From Saccharopolyspora kobensis (GTDB lineage Bacteria > Actinomycetota > Actinomycetes > Mycobacteriales > Pseudonocardiaceae): a DNA stretch of 64,000 nucleotides. Positions 7,996 through 18,167 of this stretch are shown one piece after another. Within the stretch, counting starts at the first letter, position 1. The number at the start of each line of letters is the position of its first letter. Where the stretch lies: the NCBI RefSeq assembly GCF_900108315.1, contig NZ_FNVB01000002.1, positions 62,001 to 126,000 of the forward strand, given 5' to 3'. Made by a program: the position numbers and the translations under genes. The notes beneath the pieces were generated by a model. It saw only the letters and a list, made by a program, of their open reading frames with translations, was not told where the DNA came from and searched no databases.

Positions 7996-9372
7996 TCAGG
8001 CCAGGCCGATCACCTTGGGGACGAACAGGATCGCCACGTAGTAGGCCATGAACTGGACTCCCGCGTTCATCCCGAACAGGCGGTTCGTCACGCCCGCGAA
8101 CGCCGCGATCAGCAGCGTGGCCGCCACGCCGAACGCGCCGCCCTCGTACCAGGAGATCACCACGATCAGGCCCGCGAACGCGCCGATCAGCGCTTCGTGG
8201 CTGACCTTGCGCATCACCCACAGGCTCGCCGACCGGGCGAAGTTCATGCTCAGCGGGTAGGCGACGATCGCGGCCAGCGCCACGCCGACCAGCCCGAAGA
8301 CCAGGAACTGCCAGGTCGACATCATGGTGTGCAGGTTGTTCACCTGACCGGTCGCCTCGTCCACGCCGTACACCGGCGGCGCGTTGAACAGCGGTGCCGC
8401 CGGGCCGGCCGCGACCGGGCTCAGCGGCAGCCCGAACGCCACCAGCGGGATCAGCGTCTCGGCGAGGTAGGTCGACTCCGTGGTGCCGTTCTTGACCGCC
8501 ATCACCGAGGTCAGCCGCTCGTAGACGTGCTTGATCCGGGAGCCGACGAGTTCACCGGCCAGCACCGTCGTGGCGACCGGGCTGAACACGAAGGTCGTCG
8601 AGCTCACCCCGGCGGCGGCCGAGGTCAGCGCGATCTGCCGCGGGCTGAGCACCTTCGCCGGGTTGGGCAGGTAGCCGCTCCAGTCCTTGACCTCCGGCGC
8701 CAGCCAGAACACCTTGCGCCCGCTGCGCGGCATGGCGGCGCGGCCGGTGCGGGAGCCGAGCTGGAGCAGGTCGGCGATCAGCGGCCCGACGGCGATGCCG
8801 AGGAAGAAGCTGATGCTCAGCGTCTCCCCGATCGCGTTCTTCGACAGCGCGTTGACCGCCGTCACCAGCAGCACGAACGGCACGATGCAGACGATGCTGG
8901 TCCAGCGGCCCGGGGAGAAGTACCCGATCAGCACCGCGGCGATGACGAAGACGTACGGCGCGGCGGCGGTGATGTGGGTGCCCAGCGGGGCGAGCACCGC
9001 GGCCAGGCCGACGGCGACCGGCACCGCGATGAACGCGGAGAGGATCGCCCCGGAGATCGCCTTGCGCAGCGCGATGTGCGGGATTCCCAGCCGCCGGAGC
9101 ATGTTCGCCTCCGGCAGCAGCGGCACCGCGGTGGTGTCGCCGGGAATGCCCAGCAGCGTGGTCGGGATGGCGTGGGTCATGTGCTTGGACACCGCGGCGG
9201 CGATGAAGAACGTGAACACCCCGACCGGTGGGACGCCGAGCATCACCACCAGCAGCGTCAGCGGTGCCAGCGTCGCGGTCTCGTCGGTGCCGGAGACCAT
9301 CCCGATCGCGGAGAACACCACCGCGCCGATCAGGCCCATGCTCAGCGCGATCAGGATGTCGTTGAGGATCAC
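7996..9372 (-). CDS. tctA: TctA-family tripartite tricarboxylate-type transporter, large membrane subunit
   Basis: 458 residues with about 10-12 hydrophobic segments. The TctA hallmark GIPGDTTAVPLLPE is at about 74-87, with a related second-half region near AGVSSTTFVFSPVATTV. TctA forms the channel of periplasmic-binding-protein-dependent secondary transporters for citrate and other carboxylates. The GTG start overlaps the stop of the small membrane protein by four bases (GTGA), so the two are translationally coupled. No TctC-type binding protein is present in the window. Co-transcription with HMG-CoA reductase suggests that mevalonate or a relative is the substrate (inference). Confidence 0.88.
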   Translation of the reverse strand: MILNDILIALSMGLIGAVVFSAIGMVSGTDETATLAPLTLLVVMLGVPPVGVFTFFIAAAVSKHMTHAIPTTLLGIPGDTTAVPLLPEANMLRRLGIPHIALRKAISGAILSAFIAVPVAVGLAAVLAPLGTHITAAAPYVFVIAAVLIGYFSPGRWTSIVCIVPFVLLVTAVNALSKNAIGETLSISFFLGIAVGPLIADLLQLGSRTGRAAMPRSGRKVFWLAPEVKDWSGYLPNPAKVLSPRQIALTSAAAGVSSTTFVFSPVATTVLAGELVGSRIKHVYERLTSVMAVKNGTTESTYLAETLIPLVAFGLPLSPVAAGPAAPLFNAPPVYGVDEATGQVNNLHTMMSTWQFLVFGLVGVALAAIVAYPLSMNFARSASLWVMRKVSHEALIGAFAGLIVVISWYEGGAFGVAATLLIAAFAGVTNRLFGMNAGVQFMAYYVAILFVPKVIGLA

Positions 9373-9790
9373 GGCTTGACCTCCGGATCCCGCTGCTGCG
9401 CCTGGGCGAACGCGTCGTGGAGACCGACCGAGCGCAGTTCCCGCGCCGCGTGCGGCGAGAGCTCACCGGTCGACGCCCGGCCGTTGTCGGCCAGGATCTC
9501 CTGGATCGCGGCCTGGTGCTCGTCCGGCGAGAGCGCGTGCTCGTGCACGATCCGCTTGGGCGGGAACAACTTCGCGCACACCACCGCCGCGATCAGGCAG
9601 CCGAGCAGGCCCGCCAGCAGTGCGTACCCGTCCTGCAGCTCGGCGCTGACCGCGGTGTTCCGCAGCGCCGCCCCGGCCAGCAGGAGCGCGCCCAAACCCG
9701 TTGCGGCGCCGAGCAGAACCGACAGCCACAGGTGCTTCGGGTCGACCGCGTCGCCCCACACCCGCACGTACTGCTGCGAATCCGGTTCGG

Positions 9791-9794
<4 letters not shown>
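9369..9794 (-). CDS. Small two-helix membrane protein, TctB-position subunit
   Basis: 141 residues with two predicted membrane helices (about 22-43 and 57-77) and a soluble charged C-terminal half (HALSPDEHQAAIQEILADNG). It occupies the place of TctB between the upstream enzyme and TctA and overlaps both neighbours by four bases. It is, however, shorter than a typical four-helix TctB, and I cannot assign it by motif. Probable accessory subunit of the TctA permease. Confidence 0.7.
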
Positions 9795-11068
<1,274 letters not shown>

Positions 11069-11165
11069 CGTTCCTCCTGTGCGTTGCGAGCGGCGGCCGA
11101 CCTCACGGCCGCGTCGCCGTTACCCGTATGCCGAGGAACTGTAGGCAGCGCTCCGCCGCCAGAAC

Positions 11166-11182
11166 ATGGAGCAACGCTCCAT
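11166..11182. promoter_or_regulatory. 17-bp palindrome upstream of mvaA, candidate operator
   Basis: The sequence ATGGAGC-AAC-GCTCCAT is a perfect 7+3+7 palindrome about 100 bases upstream of the mvaA start, in the short gap next to the GAF-PucR gene. A degenerate half site (GCGCTCC) lies about 15 bases away. It is a likely binding site for the neighbouring regulator. Confidence 0.5.
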
Positions 11183-11250
11183 CCGGGCCACCCGGGAATG
11201 GGACGATCGCACATCCCGGTCGCCGTCGGCGAGGGTGCGCGCACGCAGCG

Positions 11251-13185
11251 CTACCGATCAGGCTGGAACCGGCGCCGCAGCCCTTCCAGCCGCACCGCCA
11301 CCGAGAGCCGGAAGAACGGCTCCGGGTCGCGCCACGAGTCGCCGAGCAGGCTCGTGACCCGGTCGATCCGCTGCAGCACGGTGTTGGTGTGCACGTCCAT
11401 GCTCCTGGCCGTGCGCACCGGGCTCGCGTTGCAGTCGACGAACTGGCGCAGGGTGCTCAGCAGCTCGGTGCCGCGGTCGGCGTCCCAGCGCAGGACCGGG
11501 CCGATCAGGCGGTCGATGAACTGCTGCGCGCCGGCCGGTTCGCCGGCGAACATCGAGGTGTAGGGCGCGTACTCGTCGGCGTCGACGGCAGCGGATTCGA
11601 CGCCCAGCGCGGCGAGGACCCGGCTGCAGTCGCGCACCGCGGCGAAGCGGGCGGAGAGCTCACCGAGGACATCGGCGGGGCGCGCGGCCACCGCCAGGAC
11701 TTCGTCCACGCCCGTTCCCGCGCGCACCCGGTCCCGCACGAGCGCCGCGGCCTCCCGCGGATCGGCCTCCGGCAGGACCAGCGTGACGACGCCCTCGACC
11801 TCGCCGAACAGACCCGATGCCGAGGCCAGCACGTGCGCAGCGCGCAGCGCCGCCCGGCGGTGTTCCGGAGCGACCACGGCGACCACGACGGTGCGGAGGT
11901 CCTGCGGGCGCACCCGGCGCGCGCGGAGCCTGGCCGCGAGGTCGGAATGCCTGCGCACGTCGGGGCTGAGCACGTCGTTGAGCAGCTCGCCGCGAACCCG
12001 GTCCTCCGCGTAGCGGACGGCATCCTGCTTCAAGGTGAGCAGCGCGGTGATCTGCGCGGCGCGCTCGATGGTGCGCTGCTCGACGGCACCGAGTTCCACC
12101 GCGCCGTCACCGATGAGCAGCCCGCCGAGCACCATGTCCCCGGCCAGCACGGCGACCGCCGCGCGGAAGTCGTCCTGCCGCGGTTCGAGCAGCGTGCAGC
12201 GCCCCGATCGCCGGCTGTCGGCGAGAGCTGCCCGCACCGGAGCGGAATCGATCACCGTCGCCGCCGCGCCGTCCGACGAGGCCAGCACCGCGTTGTTCTC
12301 GTCGACGATGACCACGGGGCGCTCCAGGGCATCGCTCAGCGTCCGGGCGACATCGGCCGCGCCGCCACCGCGCAGCACGGCCGCGGTCAGCTCCTCGTGC
12401 ACCTGCCCGGCCCGTTCCATGGCCTCGACGTGCTGGGCCAGCTCGGCGTAAGCGCGTTGCGTCTCCTCCGCGGCATCCCGCGCCTGCGAGAGCAGCCTCG
12501 TCGTCTGCAGCACGACCGCGACGTTGTCCGCGAAGGCCGACAGCAGCGCGACCTCCTCCGGGGAGAAGGCGTGCTCGCTGCGGTTGGCGGCGAACAGCAC
12601 GCCCAGCACGTGATCACCGGCGATCAGCGGCACGCCGAGGATGGAGACCAGCCCTTCGGCGCGCACCGCGACGTCGATGCTGTCGGCGTGCGGCACGTCC
12701 CGCAGGTGCGCGTAGTGCGAAGTCCACTGTGGAGCGCGGGATTCGACGACCTTGCCCGCGAGCCCGGTGTGCGGCGGCACCCGCAGCCGCTGGAAGGCCG
12801 ACGCGACGGTGCCCGCGGTGGACCGCACCCGCAGTTCGCTGGTCTCCTCGTCGAACTCCGACAGGTAGGTGACATCGGTGCCCGCGAGGTCGTGGGCGCG
12901 CCGGACCAGCCCGGCCACCAGCTCCTCCACGTCGTGCAGCGCGGCGAGCTCCCGCGCGCAGGAGAACAGCGCGGACAGCTCCCGTCCGCGCCGGTGCAAC
13001 CGCGCGACAGCGCCCTGCAGCTCGCGCACCCGCTGCCCGACCTGCGTCACCGCCGCCGGGTCGAGCCGCTCGGCGGCCAGCAGCTCCGCCACGGCATCGT
13101 GCTCGTCGGGCACGCCCTTCGCGGCCAGGTCGAGCAGCGCCAGCACGGCACCGACCGAAATACCCCGCTGCCCGGCACCGCTCAT
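11251..13185 (-). CDS. GAF-domain PucR/CdaR-type transcriptional regulator
   Basis: About 644 residues. A short N-terminal helical region is followed by a GAF domain (about 85-230, containing GLAGKVVESRAPQ and ILGVPLIAGDHVLGVLFAANR), a middle GGDEF-like/CdaR domain, and a C-terminal PucR-type HTH ending in LRQFVDCN, then MDVHTNTVLQRIDRV near 600. This architecture is common in actinobacterial regulators of catabolic operons, where GAF senses a small molecule. The ATG at 13185 was chosen; a GTG nine bases upstream is possible. It lies upstream of and reads the same way as mvaA, with 182 bases between, and probably controls it. Confidence 0.88.
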   Translation of the reverse strand: MSGAGQRGISVGAVLALLDLAAKGVPDEHDAVAELLAAERLDPAAVTQVGQRVRELQGAVARLHRRGRELSALFSCARELAALHDVEELVAGLVRRAHDLAGTDVTYLSEFDEETSELRVRSTAGTVASAFQRLRVPPHTGLAGKVVESRAPQWTSHYAHLRDVPHADSIDVAVRAEGLVSILGVPLIAGDHVLGVLFAANRSEHAFSPEEVALLSAFADNVAVVLQTTRLLSQARDAAEETQRAYAELAQHVEAMERAGQVHEELTAAVLRGGGAADVARTLSDALERPVVIVDENNAVLASSDGAAATVIDSAPVRAALADSRRSGRCTLLEPRQDDFRAAVAVLAGDMVLGGLLIGDGAVELGAVEQRTIERAAQITALLTLKQDAVRYAEDRVRGELLNDVLSPDVRRHSDLAARLRARRVRPQDLRTVVVAVVAPEHRRAALRAAHVLASASGLFGEVEGVVTLVLPEADPREAAALVRDRVRAGTGVDEVLAVAARPADVLGELSARFAAVRDCSRVLAALGVESAAVDADEYAPYTSMFAGEPAGAQQFIDRLIGPVLRWDADRGTELLSTLRQFVDCNASPVRTARSMDVHTNTVLQRIDRVTSLLGDSWRDPEPFFRLSVAVRLEGLRRRFQPDR

Positions 13186-13239
13186 CCCCACCACCTGCGC
13201 GAATCGTCACTGCCACGGCATCGTACGAGCCGATGGGGA

Positions 13240-13280
13240 CCGGCGGCGGTGCGCTCGGGGGATGGACGCACCGCCGCCGG
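13240..13280 (-). terminator. Hairpin after the alcohol dehydrogenase gene
   Basis: Arms 13240-13253 and 13267-13280 pair perfectly (14 bp) around a 13-base loop, 5 bases past the dehydrogenase stop and before the PucR start. Confidence 0.65.
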
Positions 13281-13285
13281 AGTCA

Positions 13286-14335
13286 TCACGCGCCGATGGT
13301 GGCGGTGTCGATCACGAAGCGGTAGCGGACGTCGCTGTTCTCCACCCGCTCGTAGGCCTCGTTGACCTGGTCGGCGGAGATGAGCTCGATCTCCGCGCCG
13401 ATCCCGTGCTCCGCGCAGAAGTCCAGCATCTCCTGCGTCTCGGCGATGCCGCCGATCATCGATCCGGCCAGCACCTTGTTGCCGCCCAGCAGCGAGAACG
13501 CGTTGTAGGACAACGGCTCACCGGGCGCGCCGACGTTGACCATCGCGCCGCCCACCCGCAGCAGGCCGAGGTAGGCGTCGATCGGCAACTTCGCCGAGAC
13601 CGTGTTGAGGATCAGGTCGAAGCGGCCCTTCAGCAACTCGAACGTCGACTCGTCGCCGGTCGCGTAGTAGTCCTTCGCGCCGAGCTTGAGGCCGTCCTCC
13701 TGCTTCTTCAGGCTCTGACTGAGCACCGTCACCTCGGCGCCCATCGCGGCGGCGATCTTGACCGCCATGTGCCCCAGCCCGCCGAGGCCGACCACGGCGA
13801 CCTTCTTGCCCGGGCCCGCACCCCACTGCCGCAGCGGCGAGTAGGTGGTGATGCCCGCGCACAGCAGCGGCGCGGCGACGTCCAGCCCGATGCCCTCCGG
13901 GATGGCGCACACGAAGGCGTCCTTCACCACCACCTGGCGGCTGTAGCCGCCGTAGGTGTTCTCGCCGTCGAAGCCGACGGCGTTGTAGGTCTGGACGTTG
14001 CCCTTGACGCAGAACTGCTCGGAACCGGCCAGGCAGTACTCGCACTCGCCGCACGAGTCGACCATGCAGCCGACGCCGACGCGGTCGCCGACCTGGTACT
14101 TCGTCACGGCCGAACCGACCGCGGCGACGACGCCGGCGATCTCGTGCCCGGGGACCATCGGGAAGATCGCGGTGCCCCAGTCCTCCTTGGCCTGGTGGAT
14201 GTCGCTGTGGCAGATGCCGGCGTAGGCGATGTCGATCAGCACATCGTCGGGCCGGAGGTCACGTCGCTCGATCGTCGTCGGTGCCAGGGGTGCCCCCGGA
14301 GCCGGTGCGGCGATAGCGTGCGTGATCGTGCTCAT
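13286..14335 (-). CDS. Zinc-dependent alcohol dehydrogenase (cinnamyl-alcohol/YahK-like), NAD(P)-dependent
   Basis: 349 residues. Catalytic zinc ligands sit in G-I-C-H-S-D and V-P-G-H-E. Four structural-zinc Cys lie in [15 protein letters not shown], and the cofactor-binding glycines in [18 protein letters not shown]. The family reduces aldehydes with NADPH or oxidises alcohols in the cytoplasm. The ATG at 14335 follows GGAGG at a close spacing of four bases. It is divergent from a TetR gene, with twin palindromes in between, so it is probably induced by an aldehyde or other electrophile that releases the repressor (inference). Confidence 0.92.
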   Translation of the reverse strand: MSTITHAIAAPAPGAPLAPTTIERRDLRPDDVLIDIAYAGICHSDIHQAKEDWGTAIFPMVPGHEIAGVVAAVGSAVTKYQVGDRVGVGCMVDSCGECEYCLAGSEQFCVKGNVQTYNAVGFDGENTYGGYSRQVVVKDAFVCAIPEGIGLDVAAPLLCAGITTYSPLRQWGAGPGKKVAVVGLGGLGHMAVKIAAAMGAEVTVLSQSLKKQEDGLKLGAKDYYATGDESTFELLKGRFDLILNTVSAKLPIDAYLGLLRVGGAMVNVGAPGEPLSYNAFSLLGGNKVLAGSMIGGIAETQEMLDFCAEHGIGAEIELISADQVNEAYERVENSDVRYRFVIDTATIGA

Positions 14336-14357
14336 GAATCCTCCGTGGAACAACTTC

Positions 14358-14373
14358 GTAAGAGACCTCTTAC
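14358..14373. promoter_or_regulatory. TetR-type operator candidate, copy 1
   Basis: GTAAGAG-AC-CTCTTAC is a perfect palindrome with 7-bp arms, 22 bases upstream of the dehydrogenase start. It lies between two divergent genes, one encoding a TetR regulator. Confidence 0.75.
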
Positions 14374-14382
14374 ATTGGAGAC

Positions 14383-14398
14383 GTGAGAGGGCTCTTAC
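14383..14398. promoter_or_regulatory. TetR-type operator candidate, copy 2
   Basis: GTGAGAG-GG-CTCTTAC repeats copy 1 with one arm mismatch and a different 2-base centre. The two centres are 25 bases apart. Two copies in one 93-base gap strongly suggest a real operator pair. Confidence 0.7.
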
Positions 14399-14428
14399 AT
14401 ATTCCGGCCGGGAGGTGTGACCCACGCC

Positions 14429-15040
14429 ATGGGCGGCAAGTACCACCACGGCGACCTCCGCGCTGAGCTCGTGCGGGTCACCCTCGACCTGATCGCCGAA
14501 CGCGGCCCGGCCGGCTTCTCGGTGGCGGAGGTGGCGCGGCGGGCCAAGGTCAGCCCGGGAGCGCCCTACCGCCACTTCCCGGAGCGCGAGAGCCTCCTGG
14601 CCGCCGCGGCGGCGACCGTCGCGTGCCAGCTCTCGGAGCGGGTGCGCAGCGCAGTCGAGGGGCACGACGACCCAGCGGACGCGCTCGCCGCAGCAGCTGG
14701 CGCGTACACCGGCTACCTCCTCGAACGCCGAGCGGGCATGGACGTCATCTACGCGGAGGGCCTGCAAGGCCCCAAGCACGCCGACCTGCACGAGCAGACC
14801 CGGCAGATGACGGACCAGTTCCTGACGCTGTGCCTAGCGGTCTCGGAAAGCCCGCAGGGAGCCCTCGAACTGATGGAGCAGCTGTTCACCCAAGCCCACG
14901 GCTACGGCATGTTCTGGCTCGACGGGGTCTTCACCCGCCACGGCTACACGCCGGACCAAGTCGTCCGGAAGTCCACCGCAGCAGCCCGGGTGGTCATCGA
15001 CGGCCACCAGCGGGCCGCGGCCAACCGCACGAGGGGGTGA
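14429..15040 (+). CDS. TetR/AcrR-family transcriptional repressor
   Basis: About 203 residues. The N-terminal HTH contains [20 protein letters not shown], then [21 protein letters not shown], the standard TetR pattern; the rest is a helical ligand-binding domain. The ATG at 14429 is 13 bases after GGGAGG. A GTG at 14417 sits only one base after the same ribosome-binding site and is less likely. Divergent from the alcohol dehydrogenase, its probable target. Its stop codon is one base from the stop of the convergent defence helicase, so it marks the left edge of the defence island. Confidence 0.9.
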   Translation: MGGKYHHGDLRAELVRVTLDLIAERGPAGFSVAEVARRAKVSPGAPYRHFPERESLLAAAAATVACQLSERVRSAVEGHDDPADALAAAAGAYTGYLLERRAGMDVIYAEGLQGPKHADLHEQTRQMTDQFLTLCLAVSESPQGALELMEQLFTQAHGYGMFWLDGVFTRHGYTPDQVVRKSTAAARVVIDGHQRAAANRTRG

Positions 15041-15041
15041 A

Positions 15042-18000
15042 CTAGTCCAGGATCGACGGCCGAAGGTCGATGCGGGTCCAAGAGTGGTCTGCCTCACCGC
15101 CAAAGTAGGCCAGCAGATCTTCCTGCCGAGGTTGTCCGAGAACGAGGCGGTAAGCACCAAGAGTCCGCAGCAGGCGACGCTTCTTGTCGACCTCGCGACT
15201 CAACGGCATAGCGGGCACGTACCGTTCGATGGCCGCCTCACCCGGGAAAACCCAGTAGGGCACGAGGTCATCGGCCGCGGCGTCGCGCTCTTCGCGCGCC
15301 ATGTCGAACAGCTCCTGCCAGGGGTCCCTGCTGGCCAGGGTCAGCCGCTGGCCGTAGGCGGCGGCGACGTTCTTGCGGACCGCATGACCCTTGAACCGGT
15401 GCACCCGGCCTTCGCGCTGCTCCAGATCGACGGGATTGCCCGGCAGATTCCAGTGCACCACGGCGTGACTGTAGGTGTGGAAGTCGAGCCCTTCCTGTCC
15501 CACCGATGTCGAGGCGAGCACGAACGGCCAGAACGGCGAGTTGAACGCGGTGCGCAGACGGGTCTCCCAATCCGAGCCGCTATTCCCGTCCTGCCTGCCG
15601 AACGGCTGGGCGAAATGCCCTCGCATGGTGTTCCGATCGAGCGTGACCTGGTCACGACGCCCCGCTCTGATGGTGTCGACCGAACTCCGCACGATGTGTG
15701 TAGTGAGCGCGTAGTAGATCTCCCAGCCGATCCAGTAGGCCCCGTCGTGCGCATCGACGTTCCGCAGCCCTTTCGACTCGACGAGCATGTGCACGTACTC
15801 GTCCAGGACCGCGCTGAGGCAACCGTCGAGGCACATCCTGAGCACATTCCGCCAGTAGGGCTGTCCAGTGCGCTGCCTGCGCACCATGTCGACGACTTCC
15901 GGCTTGTTGAACAGCGAGCGGAACCCCTCGCTGCACCACCATGCGAAACGCCGCACATCGAGGTCCTCGACGTCCAGCTCGTCCAATGTCCGCGCCAACG
16001 CCCGCAGCGCGGCGGTGCCCGGCCCGGCCAACGCCAGGGATGCCAGCACGGACGCGAGATCGCGCGGCATCGGGCCGAGACCGGCCGGATCGAGTTCCCT
16101 GGCGTACCGCAGGTGTCTGGCCATGCTCTCCGACCAGTCCTCCGGGTTCTCGGAGCCCGATGCGAGCGTCTGTAGGAATTCCGCTTGATCGGTTGCTTCG
16201 GCATCCAGCACCAGCGGTGCGGCCCAGTACCACCGCTGGTCGACAACAGCGCCGTCACCGCGCGGGAGCCGATCGAGCCGTGCCTGGATCTCGGCCGTTA
16301 CGCGTTCCAGCAGCCACGACCGTTCCAACGGCAATGGGGTGCCGGTCGCTGCCGCCGCTCGCACTGGATCACCGATCTGCGCCAGCGTCGGGCTCGGATA
16401 CATCAGGCCGAACAGCGGCATGCCGGTCGGCCGGTTGTTGACGTCGAAGGCGAACGTCAGCAGTTGCGTCTGCCCCCGGTGGTCGTAGTCACGTTCGCTT
16501 TCACCGACGAGCCGGCGTTCGGCCTCGTAGCTGAGCACGACGCTGATGGCTTTCGGCACCACCGACCACGAGCTGAACACGAGCCGTTTGGTGAAGGCGG
16601 CCAGTCCGGGGTCCGCGTAGGGGCCTTGCAACGTCCAGTACGGCAGGCTCGGTGCGATCCAAGGCAGCTGGAAGGCACCCTTGCCGACCACATCGTCGAG
16701 CAGCGCACGCATCTTCGCATTGCCCGGATCGATCGCGACGTAGCGCCGGATGTCGTCGTGGTGCAGCAGTCCGCTGGCCTTCCGCAGCGCGCTGGCCAGT
16801 TCCGGGTCGCGGGTGTTGTCTCGGGTGACCAGTTCCTGCTTGAGCCGGTAGTGCTTGTCCATGAGGTTCAGCAGGTACGGCGCCGAGCGCCAGTACTCGA
16901 AATGATCCGGCGCGTCGAGGGCCGCCGCGACCTCGGCGATGCCGAGCCAGTCGCGAAGATCCTGCGCGTCGACCCGCAGCTCGCCGAAGGTCCGCTCCAC
17001 GAGCATGCCGCCGTCCAGGGCACCCGCCACCGTGCGCTCCGTCCGGCACATCACCTCCCGCAAGCGCGACTCGATCTCGGCGGTAGCGCGCTTGCCCTCG
17101 ACCTCGTCGCGCACCCCCTGCAAGGCACCGCGCTGCAGCCGGAGCAAATCGCGCAATTCGTCGGCTTTCGCTTCCCCGGCGAGAACGCCGTAGGTCGCGA
17201 CGAAGTCCTCGTGGTGGTCCTCGCCGCCGGGTTCATCCGGCAGCGTGTACATCTTGTAGGGCGTCGCGCTGAGCAGCAAGACGCGCGTCCCGGAATCGCC
17301 CATCAGCTCCCTGGCGAGATCGGCAGCTGGGCTGTCGTCGGTGAGCAGATCCTTGAAGCGCTGGAACTCATCCAGAATTACCAGGTCCGGGCGAAGCATC
17401 GTGACCGCGATGCGGGCCACGAGCGCGCGGAGCGAGCCGATCAACCGGTACCGCTGCGACGACAGGGACTGATCAGGCTTGCCGCGCAGGTTGTGGAACC
17501 GCGCGGCACATTCCTGGACGGCCGTGACAAGTGGGACCGCATCTTCGGTGCGCGCCTCCCGCAACGCTGATGCGAACCGCTCGACGAACTGGTCCGGGAC
17601 CGCCTTCCGAGCACGCTTCTTCAGCAACTCCCGGAAGTTCGCTGTTTCCACCGTCCCCGCGAAGAACCGTGTCCAGTATGTCTTGCGCGGGTTGATCTCC
17701 TCACGCCCCAGGCACAGTTCTAGCAACCGGTAGAGCAGAACCCGTTCCTCTTTCCGGCCGCCGCTGCGGTCCAGGTTGAACGACGTGCCCGGGGTGAACG
17801 AGATGAAGTTGACCGGCGTGGTGTCGAGCTCGTGCAGAACCGTCGGCAGCATGGTGAGCCGGTCGGCGTGCTGGACATGGTGCCCGCCGAGGATGTTGAG
17901 CCTGCGCAGGTTCTGCTCCGCGATCTGCGTGTTCGAGCAGATGTAGACGATATCGATCCGGTCGTCCCCGCACGCGCGCAGGTGCTCGATCGTCCGGGCG

Positions 18001-18167
18001 ATGACACCGCGTGCGACGTGCGTCTTGCCCAGTCCGACCTCGTCGGCCACCAGGAACCGCCGGGATCCGGTGGGTGCCCACAGCTGCTGGTGGGCGTAAT
18101 CGACGGTGGCCCGCTGGAAGTCCTTGAGGTCGCGCAGCACCGCTTCGGCCTCCGGCAGTTCGTTCAT
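15042..18167 (-). CDS. Large superfamily 2 helicase, last gene of the defence operon
   Basis: 1041 residues. The N-terminal ATPase has ADEVGLGKTHVARG (about 41-54), V-I-L-D-E-F-Q in place of DEAH near 275, and L-L-L-S-A-T-P-Y-K. The C-terminal helicase lobe near 880-950 has ASTSVGQEGLDFHTYSHAVV, then NPVDLEQREGRVHRFKGH (motifs V and VI). Between them lies a long insert of about 500 residues without a recognised domain. The ATG at 18167 overlaps the PLD gene stop (ATGA); an ATG at 18185 is less likely. It follows DUF6361 and PLD genes, a grouping I recall from other defence loci. Probably translocates on DNA and remodels or delivers it to a nuclease. Confidence 0.88.
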   Translation of the reverse strand: MNELPEAEAVLRDLKDFQRATVDYAHQQLWAPTGSRRFLVADEVGLGKTHVARGVIARTIEHLRACGDDRIDIVYICSNTQIAEQNLRRLNILGGHHVQHADRLTMLPTVLHELDTTPVNFISFTPGTSFNLDRSGGRKEERVLLYRLLELCLGREEINPRKTYWTRFFAGTVETANFRELLKKRARKAVPDQFVERFASALREARTEDAVPLVTAVQECAARFHNLRGKPDQSLSSQRYRLIGSLRALVARIAVTMLRPDLVILDEFQRFKDLLTDDSPAADLARELMGDSGTRVLLLSATPYKMYTLPDEPGGEDHHEDFVATYGVLAGEAKADELRDLLRLQRGALQGVRDEVEGKRATAEIESRLREVMCRTERTVAGALDGGMLVERTFGELRVDAQDLRDWLGIAEVAAALDAPDHFEYWRSAPYLLNLMDKHYRLKQELVTRDNTRDPELASALRKASGLLHHDDIRRYVAIDPGNAKMRALLDDVVGKGAFQLPWIAPSLPYWTLQGPYADPGLAAFTKRLVFSSWSVVPKAISVVLSYEAERRLVGESERDYDHRGQTQLLTFAFDVNNRPTGMPLFGLMYPSPTLAQIGDPVRAAAATGTPLPLERSWLLERVTAEIQARLDRLPRGDGAVVDQRWYWAAPLVLDAEATDQAEFLQTLASGSENPEDWSESMARHLRYARELDPAGLGPMPRDLASVLASLALAGPGTAALRALARTLDELDVEDLDVRRFAWWCSEGFRSLFNKPEVVDMVRRQRTGQPYWRNVLRMCLDGCLSAVLDEYVHMLVESKGLRNVDAHDGAYWIGWEIYYALTTHIVRSSVDTIRAGRRDQVTLDRNTMRGHFAQPFGRQDGNSGSDWETRLRTAFNSPFWPFVLASTSVGQEGLDFHTYSHAVVHWNLPGNPVDLEQREGRVHRFKGHAVRKNVAAAYGQRLTLASRDPWQELFDMAREERDAAADDLVPYWVFPGEAAIERYVPAMPLSREVDKKRRLLRTLGAYRLVLGQPRQEDLLAYFGGEADHSWTRIDLRPSILD

